Positions 26,978 through 35,713 of a DNA stretch of 64,000 nt are shown piece after piece. Position 1 is the first letter of the stretch. Every line of letters begins with the position of its first letter. The notes beneath the pieces are model-generated. The model did not search any database and was not told the origin of the DNA. It saw only the letters and a program-made list of their open reading frames with translations. The stretch lies in contig NZ_JAATJJ010000002.1 in assembly GCF_011927795.1 (NCBI RefSeq), positions 620,001 through 684,000 of the forward strand, in the 5' to 3' direction. The position numbers were made by a program, and so were the translations under genes. The DNA is from Saonia flava (lineage in GTDB: Bacteria > Bacteroidota > Bacteroidia > Flavobacteriales > Flavobacteriaceae).

Positions 26978-26994
26978 AGGTAATTTAATTACCT
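26978..26994 (+). promoter_or_regulatory. 17-bp palindrome upstream of the lipoprotein operon
   Basis: AGGTAATT-T-AATTACCT is a perfect inverted repeat with a one-base centre, 56 bp before the ATG at 27050 and about 28 bp before a possible TATTTTAA element. It could be a regulator binding site. There is no supporting evidence beyond position and symmetry. Confidence 0.4.
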
Positions 26995-27049
26995 CAAAAT
27001 CCCCTCATTTTGTAGAGAACACTATTTTAAACTATTAAAAACCATACCT

Positions 27050-27712
27050 ATGAAAAATGTAAAAAAGTTAATCCTATCCTTATGCTGCCTATCCATTTTA
27101 AGTTTTAATCTAATAGGTTGTAAAGAAGTAAAAGACCCAAAAAATGAGGAAACACCTGCCCAAGAAGAAGTTGCGGAAGTCGATCCTCCCAAACAAATAA
27201 TTACCAACGAAGAGGCCAAAAATCTATATGATGATTACGACAGAAATGTTGTTCCATTATTAGAAGGTATTGAAGGTGCTGCAAAACCTGCAGCACGTTT
27301 TGTAGAATACGATTTAGATTCAATAAAGCAATATATAGCCTATGTAGAGCAAGAGGCCGCTTTGGCTGATAGTACAGAGGTCAAAACCCTTAGATTTTAT
27401 TTTGGAAAGTATAAAAAGAGTAAGAAATCTGGAAAAAATACTGTATTTATTGTACCCACCACTCAGTTTGAAGGAATTAACTACAACCAAGGTTTTTATA
27501 TTGAAGTAGCAGCCGATGGTACCAAAACCGCGATGCCCATTAGTGGTTCCGGTAAAGAAAAAGGAATGGGAAGTGCTGGTGATACAACCACAAAAAAAGC
27601 TTACGCCTCCATGTTACCAACTCCATCTAAAAATCCCACTTATTTTGCAAAGCAAAGTTTAACAATGAATCGAGGTACAGAAGGCCCACCACCTAATTCG
27701 GACTACCAATAA
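27050..27712 (+). CDS. putative lipoprotein of unknown function
   Basis: 220 residues. Signal MKNVKKLILSLCCLSILSFNLIGCKEVKD with the lipobox cysteine at residue 24, followed by an acidic, Pro/Glu-rich linker. The mature domain has FVEYDLDSIKQYIAYVEQEA and KTLRFYFGKYKKSKKSGKNTVFIVPTTQFEG, and ends TEGPPPNSDYQ. I do not recognise it. It precedes two related membrane proteins by 10 bp and is probably the first gene of that operon. Confidence 0.8.
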   Translation: MKNVKKLILSLCCLSILSFNLIGCKEVKDPKNEETPAQEEVAEVDPPKQIITNEEAKNLYDDYDRNVVPLLEGIEGAAKPAARFVEYDLDSIKQYIAYVEQEAALADSTEVKTLRFYFGKYKKSKKSGKNTVFIVPTTQFEGINYNQGFYIEVAADGTKTAMPISGSGKEKGMGSAGDTTTKKAYASMLPTPSKNPTYFAKQSLTMNRGTEGPPPNSDYQ

Positions 27713-27721
27713 TATGTACTT

Positions 27722-28426
27722 TTGAACTTAGACCAAATCATATCATTTTTTCAAGAGTTTCCATTTCTACTGTTATATTTAGTTGCCTTTACGCTTTCTG
27801 TATATAGGTATCCTAAATACTACAGTAGTCCCCTAAAGTTTTTTCCGATCATGTTACTTTACACACTGGTGACTGAAACATTAGGAGGTTTTATTTGGCA
27901 CTTTAAAGAATTTAGTTTGTATTTGAATGATTTCTACTATAACAACAATCATTTAATATTTAATATTTACAGTCTAATCACCTATTTATACCTGTATTCA
28001 ATTTTTCGTAAATTTATTAAATACAAAACCTATAAAAGATATGTATTTTACGGCGCTATTGTGTTTTTAATCAGTAATATTATTAATGCATCATATTCCA
28101 ATTTCTTTTATGATTCTCTAATTCTGGCTGATTCTATCGGAGGAGTTATTTTAATAGTTTGTATTGGACTTTACTTTAAAAGCAGAAAAAAAGAAGGCCT
28201 AACTTATTTTGACAGTTATGATATTTTGTCTTGGATTGGACTAGGGTACGCAACCTTTTTTATTGGGTATTTACCTTTAACCTTTTGTAGATATACTATT
28301 TATAATTTTAATAAAATGCCAACCGAGCCTATCTTTTTCAGGCCATTACATTTCAGCCTAATAATAATAATGTACTCTCTAATAATCATTGGTTTTATAA
28401 GAATGAAAAGGCTCATATATAGATAA
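27722..28426 (+). CDS. multi-pass membrane protein of unknown function, paralogue A (TTG start)
   Basis: 234 residues with about six to seven membrane helices. TTG at 27722 is used because the first in-frame ATG is about 40 codons later, inside the second helix. Shares an overall layout with the next gene: VAFTLSVYRYPKYYSSPLKFFPIMLLYTLVTETLGGFIW against VAFFTSMIYLPKYHDTPLRFLPFILLYTFLNETLGYLIF, and the ending LIIIGFIRMK against LIIIGFIKMK. The family is not recognised. Conserved Glu-Thr in helix two and Pro-Lys-Tyr before it may be functional. Confidence 0.8.
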   Translation: MNLDQIISFFQEFPFLLLYLVAFTLSVYRYPKYYSSPLKFFPIMLLYTLVTETLGGFIWHFKEFSLYLNDFYYNNNHLIFNIYSLITYLYLYSIFRKFIKYKTYKRYVFYGAIVFLISNIINASYSNFFYDSLILADSIGGVILIVCIGLYFKSRKKEGLTYFDSYDILSWIGLGYATFFIGYLPLTFCRYTIYNFNKMPTEPIFFRPLHFSLIIIMYSLIIIGFIRMKRLIYR

Positions 28427-28456
28427 ATTTTAGAATAGGGTTAGTTTTAAGGAATA

Positions 28457-29179
28457 TTGAATACTCCTGATTTTTTTATGACTTTAGATTTGGGAACTTT
28501 TTTGGCTTACACAATGCTGGGAATATACGCAGTAGCCTTTTTTACATCCATGATATATCTTCCCAAGTACCATGACACTCCTCTGCGGTTTCTACCGTTT
28601 ATTCTGTTATACACATTTCTAAATGAAACTTTGGGATATCTTATTTTCACGTACCCAGAATTTAAATTAATAAGCAGAGAAGGTTTTTCCCATTACAACA
28701 TTATAATTTATAATATTTATGACCTTATTTTCTTCCCCTACTTTTACTACGTTTTTTGGTCATACATTAACTATGAGAAGCACAAGAGAATTGTCTTATT
28801 TGGCGGAACCCTATTCTTTTTTGTCTGCATTTTAAATCTCTACCTACAAAATCCGATGTTATCTACTCAAATCCTAACCTATGTCTACGGAGGCCTGTTT
28901 TTAATTGTTTGCATTCTTTTATATTTTTCTAAACTTCGCTATTCACACAAAAAAACCATGAAGCAAGATTTATTGTTCTGGATAAGTTGTGGTCTGCTCA
29001 TTTTTTTTATTGGATACCTCCCAATTGAAATAAAACGCTATTTTGATTCACTTTTCAATATTGTAGAACCCCCATATATTAGGCACATACAACGCATTTT
29101 AATAATTGTCATGTATATACTTATTATTATAGGTTTTATAAAAATGAAAAACAGAAAACTAGTTTCTAAAAAGATATAA
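28457..29179 (+). CDS. multi-pass membrane protein of unknown function, paralogue B (TTG start)
   Basis: 240 residues, about seven membrane helices, tandem paralogue of the preceding gene (roughly a third identical by eye, colinear throughout). It begins at TTG 28457; an in-frame ATG 21 bp later (MTLDLGTF) is also possible and would remove seven residues. The gene follows paralogue A after 30 bp and ends six bases before a bidirectional terminator. Function unknown. Confidence 0.8.
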   Translation: MNTPDFFMTLDLGTFLAYTMLGIYAVAFFTSMIYLPKYHDTPLRFLPFILLYTFLNETLGYLIFTYPEFKLISREGFSHYNIIIYNIYDLIFFPYFYYVFWSYINYEKHKRIVLFGGTLFFFVCILNLYLQNPMLSTQILTYVYGGLFLIVCILLYFSKLRYSHKKTMKQDLLFWISCGLLIFFIGYLPIEIKRYFDSLFNIVEPPYIRHIQRILIIVMYILIIIGFIKMKNRKLVSKKI

Positions 29180-29184
29180 AAACA

Positions 29185-29214
29185 AAAAACGCCCTTCAAA
29201 TGAAGGGCGTTTTT
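29185..29214. terminator. bidirectional terminator
   Basis: Arms aaaaacgcccttca and tgaagggcgttttt, shared by the membrane-protein operon and rpsT. Confidence 0.9.
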
Positions 29215-29238
29215 ATGCTTTCTGGAATAGTAGTAAAC

Positions 29239-29490
29239 CTATAGAGCAGCTACTTTCTTTACCAATTTACTTTTAAGGTTGGCAGCTTTATTGGCGTGTA
29301 TAATCTTACGTTTTGCCAATTTGTCTATCATACCCACAACATTTGGCAATAAAGCCTCAGCAGCTTTCTTATCTTCTTCACCACGCAATTTCTTAATTGC
29401 GTTACGAGTTGTCTTGTGCTGATATCTATTGCGTAGACGTACCGCTTCGTTTCTTCTGATTCTCTTTAATGCTGACTTATGATTTGCCAT
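29239..29490 (-). CDS. rpsT: 30S ribosomal protein S20
   Basis: 83 residues, rich in Lys, Arg and Ala, opening [22 protein letters not shown], the S20 signature. Binds 16S rRNA in the 30S subunit. It lies downstream of tRNA-Glu with a weak hairpin between, so some read-through from the tRNA promoter is possible. Confidence 0.97.
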   Translation of the reverse strand: MANHKSALKRIRRNEAVRLRNRYQHKTTRNAIKKLRGEEDKKAAEALLPNVVGMIDKLAKRKIIHANKAANLKSKLVKKVAAL

Positions 29491-29513
29491 TCTTTCTTTT
29501 GTTACTTTTTAAA

Positions 29514-29530
29514 ATAGGATTAAATCCTAT
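29514..29530 (-). terminator. weak hairpin between tRNA-Glu and rpsT
   Basis: ATAGGAT and ATCCTAT arms with a 3-nt loop, followed on the minus strand by TTTTAAAAAG. This could be a tRNA-Glu terminator or a processing hairpin. The short stem makes full termination doubtful. Confidence 0.45.
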
Positions 29531-29536
29531 GTTTTG

Positions 29537-29608
29537 TAGCCCGTAGGGGAATCGAACCCCTGTTACCAGGATGAAAACCTGGCGTCCTAACCCCTAGACG
29601 AACGGGCC
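29537..29608 (-). tRNA. tRNA-Glu (anticodon TTC)
   Basis: 72 nt on the minus strand. The acceptor GGCCCGT pairs with ACGGGCT (one G-T), the anticodon arm CCAGG/CCTGG has the loop TTTTCAT (anticodon TTC), and the T arm is AGGGGTTCGATTCCCCT. CCA is not encoded. Reads GAA and GAG. Confidence 0.96.
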
Positions 29609-29630
29609 ATTATTTACATAATTGCGGATG

Positions 29631-29660
29631 CAAAAATACAACTATTTTTAACTATTGCAA
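29631..29660 (-). promoter_or_regulatory. promoter of tRNA-Glu
   Basis: On the minus strand TTG (29658-29660), 19 bp, TATTTTTG (29631-29638), 22 bp ahead of the tRNA; same layout as the tRNA-Arg promoter. Confidence 0.7.
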
Positions 29661-29686
29661 CTTCTATATAATTTTTTTTATTTGTT

Positions 29687-31162
29687 TTAATATGCTTTAG
29701 CAAATAATACCCTTTTATTTGATGGTTTTCCCGTAACCATACAACTTCCACTCTCTTCTTTAGCATCCAATGGAATACAGCGAATAGTTGCTTTTGTTTC
29801 TTCTTTTATACGGTCTTCTGTTTCGGCAGTACCATCCCAATGGGCAGAGACAAATCCTCCCTTACTTTCTAGAACTGCTTTAAACTCATCATAAGAATTC
29901 ACCTCCGTAATATGCTCTTTTCGATAATCCGCTGCTTTTTGATAAATATTCTTTTGAATATCGTCCATCAAAAATTCTATTTTAGAAACAACATCTTCTG
30001 CTTTTACCGTTTCTTTTTCCAAAGTATCCCTACGTGCCACCTCAAATGTTCCATTATCCAAATCTCGCTGACCAATCGCCAAACGAACCGGGACACCCTT
30101 TAATTCATATTCATTGAATTTAAATCCAGGTTTATGCGTATCCCTATTATCATATTTAACAGAAATTCCCTTGGAACGTAGCTCTTTCACTAATGGATTC
30201 ACTTTTTCCGATATAACATCCAATTGTTCTTCTCCCTTATAAATGGGGACAATTACAACTTGTATAGGAGCTAGTTTTGGAGGCAGGACCAGGCCATTAT
30301 CATCACTATGGGTCATTACAAGTGCTCCCATTAATCTTGTGGAAACACCCCAAGAAGTTGCCCATACATATTCTTGTTTTCCTTCTTTGGTGGCAAACTT
30401 AACATCAAAGGCCTTGGCAAAATTCTGACCTAAAAAGTGCGAAGTCCCTGCCTGCAAAGCTTTTCCATCTTGCATTAATGCCTCAATACAATACGTTTCA
30501 ATAGCTCCTGCAAAACGCTCACTTTCCGTCTTTACCCCTTTTATTACCGGTACCGCCATATGTTCTTCTGCAAACTCTGCATATATGTGCATCATTTGTT
30601 CCGCTTCTTCAATAGCCTCTTTTTCTGTAGCATGTGCCGTATGCCCTTCTTGCCATAAAAATTCGGCGGTTCTAAGGAAAAGTCGGGTTCTCATTTCCCA
30701 ACGTACCACATTGGCCCATTGATTAATTAATAAGGGCAAATCCCTGTAGGATTGAATCCATTTTCTATAAGTGTCCCATATAATGGTTTCCGAAGTAGGC
30801 CTCACAATCAATTCCTCCTCTAACTTGGCATCAGGGTCCACAATAATCCCACTACCATCTTCTGCATTTTTAAGTCTATAATGTGTAACCACGGCACATT
30901 CTTTAGCAAAACCTTCTACATGACTGGCTTCTTTACTAAGGTAGGATTTTGGAATAAAAATTGGAAAATAGGCATTCTCATGACCTGTTTCTTTAAACAT
31001 TTTATCCAAGCCAGCCTGCATCTTTTCCCAGATAGCATATCCATAAGGTTTTATGACCATACAACCCCTAACTCCTGAATTTTCAGCTAAATCCGCCTTC
31101 ACCACCAATTCATTATACCATTTGGAATAATCTTCACTTCTACTGGTTAAATTTTTACCCAT
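29687..31162 (-). CDS. proS: prolyl-tRNA synthetase (short form without editing insertion)
   Basis: 491 residues, the ProS type 3 (eukaryote/archaea-like) form with no YbaK insertion. Class II motifs include [21 protein letters not shown] and [13 protein letters not shown]; the anticodon-binding domain begins near [12 protein letters not shown] and the C-terminal zinc-like domain ends KRVLFAKAY. Charges tRNA-Pro. Divergent from the lipoprotein gene at 31254. Confidence 0.97.
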   Translation of the reverse strand: MGKNLTSRSEDYSKWYNELVVKADLAENSGVRGCMVIKPYGYAIWEKMQAGLDKMFKETGHENAYFPIFIPKSYLSKEASHVEGFAKECAVVTHYRLKNAEDGSGIIVDPDAKLEEELIVRPTSETIIWDTYRKWIQSYRDLPLLINQWANVVRWEMRTRLFLRTAEFLWQEGHTAHATEKEAIEEAEQMMHIYAEFAEEHMAVPVIKGVKTESERFAGAIETYCIEALMQDGKALQAGTSHFLGQNFAKAFDVKFATKEGKQEYVWATSWGVSTRLMGALVMTHSDDNGLVLPPKLAPIQVVIVPIYKGEEQLDVISEKVNPLVKELRSKGISVKYDNRDTHKPGFKFNEYELKGVPVRLAIGQRDLDNGTFEVARRDTLEKETVKAEDVVSKIEFLMDDIQKNIYQKAADYRKEHITEVNSYDEFKAVLESKGGFVSAHWDGTAETEDRIKEETKATIRCIPLDAKEESGSCMVTGKPSNKRVLFAKAY

Positions 31163-31253
31163 CCTTGTAAGTTTGGCACAAAACTTGTGACTTTATTAAT
31201 AAATAATTCGGTAAAACTAACTATTTTTAAAATGTTCAACAATTAATTTTAAT

Positions 31254-32576
31254 ATGATGATACAATCCCACATCCCAACAAATATTAAAACATACACTCT
31301 ATTGTCCTTTTTGGGCTTTTTAGTGGCTTCTTGTGGTTCTTACCAACAAGCCTCCTATTATGACAATGATGGTATCTACTCTAACCGCGAAAATGAAGTA
31401 GCCGTTGAAAGCAGACATAATCCAGAGATACAGGCTCAAAAAAAAGAGGCTGACCCTTATGGTGATTACTTTGAGCAAAGGGCAAATGAATATGATGAAA
31501 TATTGGATAGTGAGGTTTTTACTGATATCGATGGATATTATGGTGAAGCAGAAACTGATAGTTTGGCCGTAGCTCAAAAAGAAGATTATTTTAGTTCAGA
31601 AAACGATTATAATGGATATGCAGGTTGGGGAGATAATTCAACATCTGTTAGCATAAACATCCATAGTGGTTTAGGTTTTGGTTTCTATGATTATGGCACA
31701 CCCTGGGGATGGAACAATTGGGGATGGAACAATTGGGGATGGAATAATTGGGGATGGAACAATTGGGGATATCCGGGTTATTATGGATATGGATGGAACA
31801 ACTGGGGATGGAACAATTGGGGATGGGGATATTATGGCTATTACAACCCATGGTTCAATGGATATGGCTGGAGAAATTATTATGGATACGCCTACAACCC
31901 CTATTATAATAGATCAAGACATTATGCCTATAACAATAGCAGAAGAGGATATTATAACAGAAATGCAATCGCGGCAAATTCTTTAAGAGGAAGGTCAAAT
32001 CCAGCATTAAGAAGCAATTTAAATACATCCAGATATAGGACTACTGGAACACGTTCCAACATAAACAGAAGTTCGACCTCTGCAAGACCTAATACAAATT
32101 ACAGAACGGGAACAACAAGCAGACGAGCGGTAAGTGTGGATGGCGTCGAAAGAAATTCAGCTTATAGAGCCAGTAGAAGCACCAGAGCAGTTCCCAGATA
32201 TAACAGCAGTAGCAGATCTAGCCAAACCTATCGCGGCACAACACCAAGAACAAGTGGTTATAGAAGCGGGACATCTACGGGAACCAGAAATGGATACTCA
32301 ACATCTAGAAGCACAACACCTAGAACCTCAACCTATAGAAGTTCTAGAACTCCAGCCACTAATAACCGCACATACAGAAGTAGTCGCAGTAGCTCTCCAA
32401 GGAGTAGTAGTTATAGAAGTTCCAATAGTTCTTCAAGAAGTAGCGGTAGCTACAGAAGTTCCAGTCCTTCCAGAAGCTCATCAAGTGGAAGCTATAGAAG
32501 TTCAGGGTCTTCATCCAGTGGTAGGTCATCAGGAAGTAGTGGTAGATCATCATCTAGTGGAGGAAGACGAAATTAA
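31254..32576 (+). CDS. repeat-rich lipoprotein (WGWNN repeats, Arg/Ser-rich tail)
   Basis: 440 residues. The N-terminal signal ends FLVASCGSYQQASYYDNDG (lipobox cysteine at residue 27). An acidic part follows, then about residues 150-225 a Trp/Gly/Asn/Tyr-rich block with GWNNW repeated six times and YGYAYNPYYNRSR, and finally a 200-residue Arg/Ser/Thr-rich low-complexity tail (RSSSYRSSNSSSRSSGS). The GWNN units come from a 15-bp DNA tandem repeat. Probably exposed on the cell surface. It is followed by a FadL-like barrel gene 34 bp downstream. Function unknown. Confidence 0.85.
   Translation: MMIQSHIPTNIKTYTLLSFLGFLVASCGSYQQASYYDNDGIYSNRENEVAVESRHNPEIQAQKKEADPYGDYFEQRANEYDEILDSEVFTDIDGYYGEAETDSLAVAQKEDYFSSENDYNGYAGWGDNSTSVSINIHSGLGFGFYDYGTPWGWNNWGWNNWGWNNWGWNNWGYPGYYGYGWNNWGWNNWGWGYYGYYNPWFNGYGWRNYYGYAYNPYYNRSRHYAYNNSRRGYYNRNAIAANSLRGRSNPALRSNLNTSRYRTTGTRSNINRSSTSARPNTNYRTGTTSRRAVSVDGVERNSAYRASRSTRAVPRYNSSSRSSQTYRGTTPRTSGYRSGTSTGTRNGYSTSRSTTPRTSTYRSSRTPATNNRTYRSSRSSSPRSSSYRSSNSSSRSSGSYRSSSPSRSSSSGSYRSSGSSSSGRSSGSSGRSSSSGGRRN
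31704..31830 (+). repeat. 15-bp tandem repeat inside the lipoprotein gene
   Basis: The unit TGGGGATGGAACAAT is repeated four times without a gap from 31704 to 31763 with one base change, and recurs at about 31794-31830. Each unit encodes a five-residue GWNNW step. Unit length is a multiple of three, so copy-number change would keep the frame. Confidence 0.9.
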
Positions 32577-32610
32577 AAACCATCAATCAAAACCCTAAAA
32601 AAATTGCAAA

Positions 32611-34116
32611 ATGAAACTAAAGATTACTTTCATAATGGTATTGGCATGTGCGTCCTTAAGTGCGCAGAATATTAATGAAGTACTCCAATACAGTACAGAA
32701 AACTTACAGGGAACGGCACGTTTTCAAGCAATGGGCGGTGCTTTTGGCGCACTGGGCGGTGATCTTTCGGCCCTAAATATAAACCCCGCTGGATCAGCGG
32801 TATTCAATAATAGCCAATTTACAATATCTGGCACCAACTTTAATAGAAACAATGATGCCATTTATTCCAACACCACCAATAATACAGTGCTTAATACACT
32901 GGAAATTAATCAAGCTGGTGGTGTGTTCGTTTTTAAAAGCAGAGATGATTCTGACTGGAAAAAATTAGCACTGGCAATAAATTATGACATGGTTCAGTCC
33001 TTTGACGATGATTATTTTGTTTCTGGAAACAATACACAGGGAATAGACAATTACTTTCTTAATTATGCCCAAGGAGTTCCTTTTGGGGATTTGTTATTAA
33101 GGGACGGAGAATTTATAGAAGAAGCCTATTTGGATATAGGTTCCAGTCTTGGATTTACGGAACAACAAGCTTTTCTAGGTTATTTTGGAGGAATTATTGA
33201 CCCCGTTGATGTAGATGACAATAATAATACAGATTATATTTCCAATGCACAGTACAGCAGTGTAAACCAAGAGTTTTCACAAATTACATCGGGCTACAAT
33301 AGTAAGTTTACAGTGAATTTTGGGGGGCAATATCAGGAAAATCTTTATTTGGGAGCTTCCATGAACTTCCACTCAATCTTATATGATAAAATAACCCAGT
33401 ATAGAGAAACAGGTTATGATACTGCATCAGAAATCCAATTCACTCATTTTGACAATCTTTTGCATACAGAAGGTGATGGATTCTCTTTTAGTGTTGGGGG
33501 GATTGCCAAATTAAACGACAATGTAAGAATTGGTGGTAGCTACCAATCTCCAACTTGGTACAGATTAACAGATGACACATCACAAAGGATCAATTCCGAT
33601 TTGGCGGACAGCGATATTAATTTCATCGATTTTAGAATTATAAACCTATTTGCGCCATACAAAATAAAGACGCCAAGCAAACTAAATGGTAGTGCCGCTA
33701 TAATTTTTGGGAAGAAGGGACTTCTGAGTTTTGATTATGGGTACCAAGATATGTCAAAGGCAGAATTACGCCCAAGCAGTGATCCTAGCTTTGCTTCTGA
33801 AAACACTTTTATTTCCAATCAGTTAGGGGCAGTCTCCACTTTTAGGGTCGGTGGTGAATATAGAATAGACGCCGTAAGCCTAAGGCTTGGGCATCGTTTT
33901 GAACAAAGCCCCTATGCAAATGAAACAATGATTGGTGATTTAATGGGATATTCTGGAGGTATTGGATATAGCTTTGGTGGAAATAGATTAGATCTTTCCA
34001 TAACCAGAACAGAACAAGATATTAATAAACAGTTGTTTGATACAGGAATAACCTCAACAGCTTTAATAGACAATATTAATACAAATGTAACTTTAAGCTA
34101 TACCCTTAATTTTTAG
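32611..34116 (+). CDS. OmpP1/FadL-like outer membrane protein
   Basis: 501 residues. Signal MKLKITFIMVLACASLSAQN, then YSTENLQGTARFQAMGGAFGALGGDLSALNINPAGSAVF, the start typical of the Bacteroidota FadL/toluene-X barrel family often labelled hemin receptor. Strand-rich throughout, ending TNVTLSYTLNF with a terminal aromatic residue, as expected of an outer-membrane barrel. Likely a channel for hydrophobic or other small compounds; substrate unknown. It is in one unit with the repeat-rich lipoprotein upstream. Confidence 0.9.
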   Translation: MKLKITFIMVLACASLSAQNINEVLQYSTENLQGTARFQAMGGAFGALGGDLSALNINPAGSAVFNNSQFTISGTNFNRNNDAIYSNTTNNTVLNTLEINQAGGVFVFKSRDDSDWKKLALAINYDMVQSFDDDYFVSGNNTQGIDNYFLNYAQGVPFGDLLLRDGEFIEEAYLDIGSSLGFTEQQAFLGYFGGIIDPVDVDDNNNTDYISNAQYSSVNQEFSQITSGYNSKFTVNFGGQYQENLYLGASMNFHSILYDKITQYRETGYDTASEIQFTHFDNLLHTEGDGFSFSVGGIAKLNDNVRIGGSYQSPTWYRLTDDTSQRINSDLADSDINFIDFRIINLFAPYKIKTPSKLNGSAAIIFGKKGLLSFDYGYQDMSKAELRPSSDPSFASENTFISNQLGAVSTFRVGGEYRIDAVSLRLGHRFEQSPYANETMIGDLMGYSGGIGYSFGGNRLDLSITRTEQDINKQLFDTGITSTALIDNINTNVTLSYTLNF

Positions 34117-34134
34117 GAATAAAATTTTGCAAAC

Positions 34135-34162
34135 AAAAAACCCACCAATTGGTGGGTTTTTT
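34135..34162. terminator. bidirectional terminator
   Basis: Perfect 14-bp arms, aaaaaacccaccaa and ttggtgggtttttt, between two convergent genes. Confidence 0.92.
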
Positions 34163-34167
34163 GTTTT

Positions 34168-35586
34168 TTATCGAACTAAGGAAAAATGTTTTCGCAATGT
34201 TTTTGCCACTATAATACCATCATTCTGTTCGTCCTCTCCATATTCAAATCTAAACCAGTAATCTGATGATGGCATGGGCCTACCATTAAAAGTACCGTCC
34301 CAACCAATAGTTGTATCGTCTATTTGCTTAAGCAACTTTCCATAGCGATCGAAAATGAAGACAACAGGGGCATCGAGAGTTTCTATCCCTTGCACATTCC
34401 AAGCATCATGAAAACCATCTGCATTGGGTGTAAAGAACTTAGGATAACCAACAACCAAGAACTCAATAGGTTCAGTTGTTCCACATCCATTTTTATCGTT
34501 TATAATCACAGTATTTATACCAGGAGGCACATCTAGAAAAATGGTATCATCCTGAAATTCACCTCCATTAATGGCGTATTCATAATCCCCATCTCCATCC
34601 ACTATAATTTCAATATCATTTTGATCTACCTCAGTGGATAGGTTATTTTCCAATATATCTACCCTATCCAAAACGGGAATTCCGTAATATGTTATTAGAA
34701 TATCATCTGTTATAACGGTGGCCAAGGTGGTTTGTATTTCTACGAAATAGCGCCCAGAATTAGGACTAGTTACTACCAATTCTGCACCAGATGGACCGCT
34801 GCCCGTTAAAACTTGGTCAATAGTACCGTCATCTTCATAATCTACAGACCATATAACATTGGCAATAGCTGGTCCTGCAGGAGAACGCAATGCACTTAAT
34901 ACAATATCCGGATCTCCTTCACAGGCAACAATATCCAATCCTAAAAATTCATCCCTAAGCGTACAATCCAATGCCGTGTCTTGATCGTCTTCTACAGACT
35001 GACCCGTAAAAGTCAATGAAAAGGGTTCTGGGTCCCCATTAAAATTGGTATTGAAATTATTGATAAGAATAAAGTATATCTCCCCTTGTATTACATCTAA
35101 ATATTCATCATACGTATTTTGGCTACCCACTACAAATGGTGCTCCCACACGACCGTCCTCTGGGTTGATTCCCAATCCCGTAAAAGATGTAGTATTTACT
35201 TCGTAATTACAACGAATGGGTTGAGCCGTACCATTACTTATATCACCACAATCTACATCCGGTCCATAAACGGCAAAATCCCATTCAGCGGTATCGCTAA
35301 GGGCTTCAATATCAAATCCTACTTGACCATCAGTGCCTGCTCTAAAAACATACCAAGATGTATTGTTTTCTATATTGGCGGAACTTACGCTTCCTTTTTC
35401 CAAACAACCTGTCTGCCGGATGACATCTGGGTCAAAATCATCTATATCGCCTCCACCATCGGCAAATGAAATAATGGGTGCATCTGCACAAACGGGTATG
35501 GCACTTCTACAATCTGGTGAATTTTGGGCATTTACTCCAAGGGCAAATAGGAATAAGCAACAGATAGAACAAATGAGTGTTCGCAT
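34168..35586 (-). CDS. secreted protein with type IX secretion type B C-terminal domain (paralogue 1)
   Basis: 472 residues. Signal peptide MRTLICSICCLFLFALGVNAQ, then the recurring N-terminal block NSPDCRSAIPVCADAPIISFADGGGDIDDFDP..TGCLEKGSVSSANIENNTSWYVFR, a central Ig-like region, and a C-terminal gliding-motility-type domain YPKFFTPNADGFHDAWNVQGIETLDAPVVFIFDRYGKLLKQID..TFNGRPMPSSDYWFRFEYG. The C-terminal domain targets the protein to the type IX secretion system and the cell surface. Paralogous to the next gene. Ligand unknown. Confidence 0.92.
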   Translation of the reverse strand: MRTLICSICCLFLFALGVNAQNSPDCRSAIPVCADAPIISFADGGGDIDDFDPDVIRQTGCLEKGSVSSANIENNTSWYVFRAGTDGQVGFDIEALSDTAEWDFAVYGPDVDCGDISNGTAQPIRCNYEVNTTSFTGLGINPEDGRVGAPFVVGSQNTYDEYLDVIQGEIYFILINNFNTNFNGDPEPFSLTFTGQSVEDDQDTALDCTLRDEFLGLDIVACEGDPDIVLSALRSPAGPAIANVIWSVDYEDDGTIDQVLTGSGPSGAELVVTSPNSGRYFVEIQTTLATVITDDILITYYGIPVLDRVDILENNLSTEVDQNDIEIIVDGDGDYEYAINGGEFQDDTIFLDVPPGINTVIINDKNGCGTTEPIEFLVVGYPKFFTPNADGFHDAWNVQGIETLDAPVVFIFDRYGKLLKQIDDTTIGWDGTFNGRPMPSSDYWFRFEYGEDEQNDGIIVAKTLRKHFSLVR

Positions 35587-35602
35587 AGATTTAGGGCTAA
35601 CA

Positions 35603-35625
35603 TTATACTACAATCTATAGTATAA
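35603..35625 (-). promoter_or_regulatory. inverted repeat 17 bp upstream of the secreted protein gene
   Basis: TTATACTA and TAGTATAA arms with a 7-nt spacer just ahead of the start codon at 35586; either an operator or a 5' leader hairpin. Confidence 0.4.
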
Positions 35626-35713
35626 CTCACACAAGCTCTATTTAGTATGTTTTAACCTATAAATTAGGCACTTAATCGATGAAATGAATTTTAAGAAGTA
35701 ATAAAATTTGTGT

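Noticed and set aside
31704-31830. CRISPR-like array
   Set aside because: Repeats are contiguous without spacers and lie inside a coding frame.
31678-31986. Alternative-frame open reading frame over the GWNN repeat
   Set aside because: It is a frame shadow produced by the 15-bp repeat; the lipoprotein frame has a signal peptide and a full-length reading.
32134-32598. 154-codon open frame overlapping the Arg/Ser tail
   Set aside because: A shadow of low-complexity DNA in the lipoprotein gene; no signal, no family pattern.
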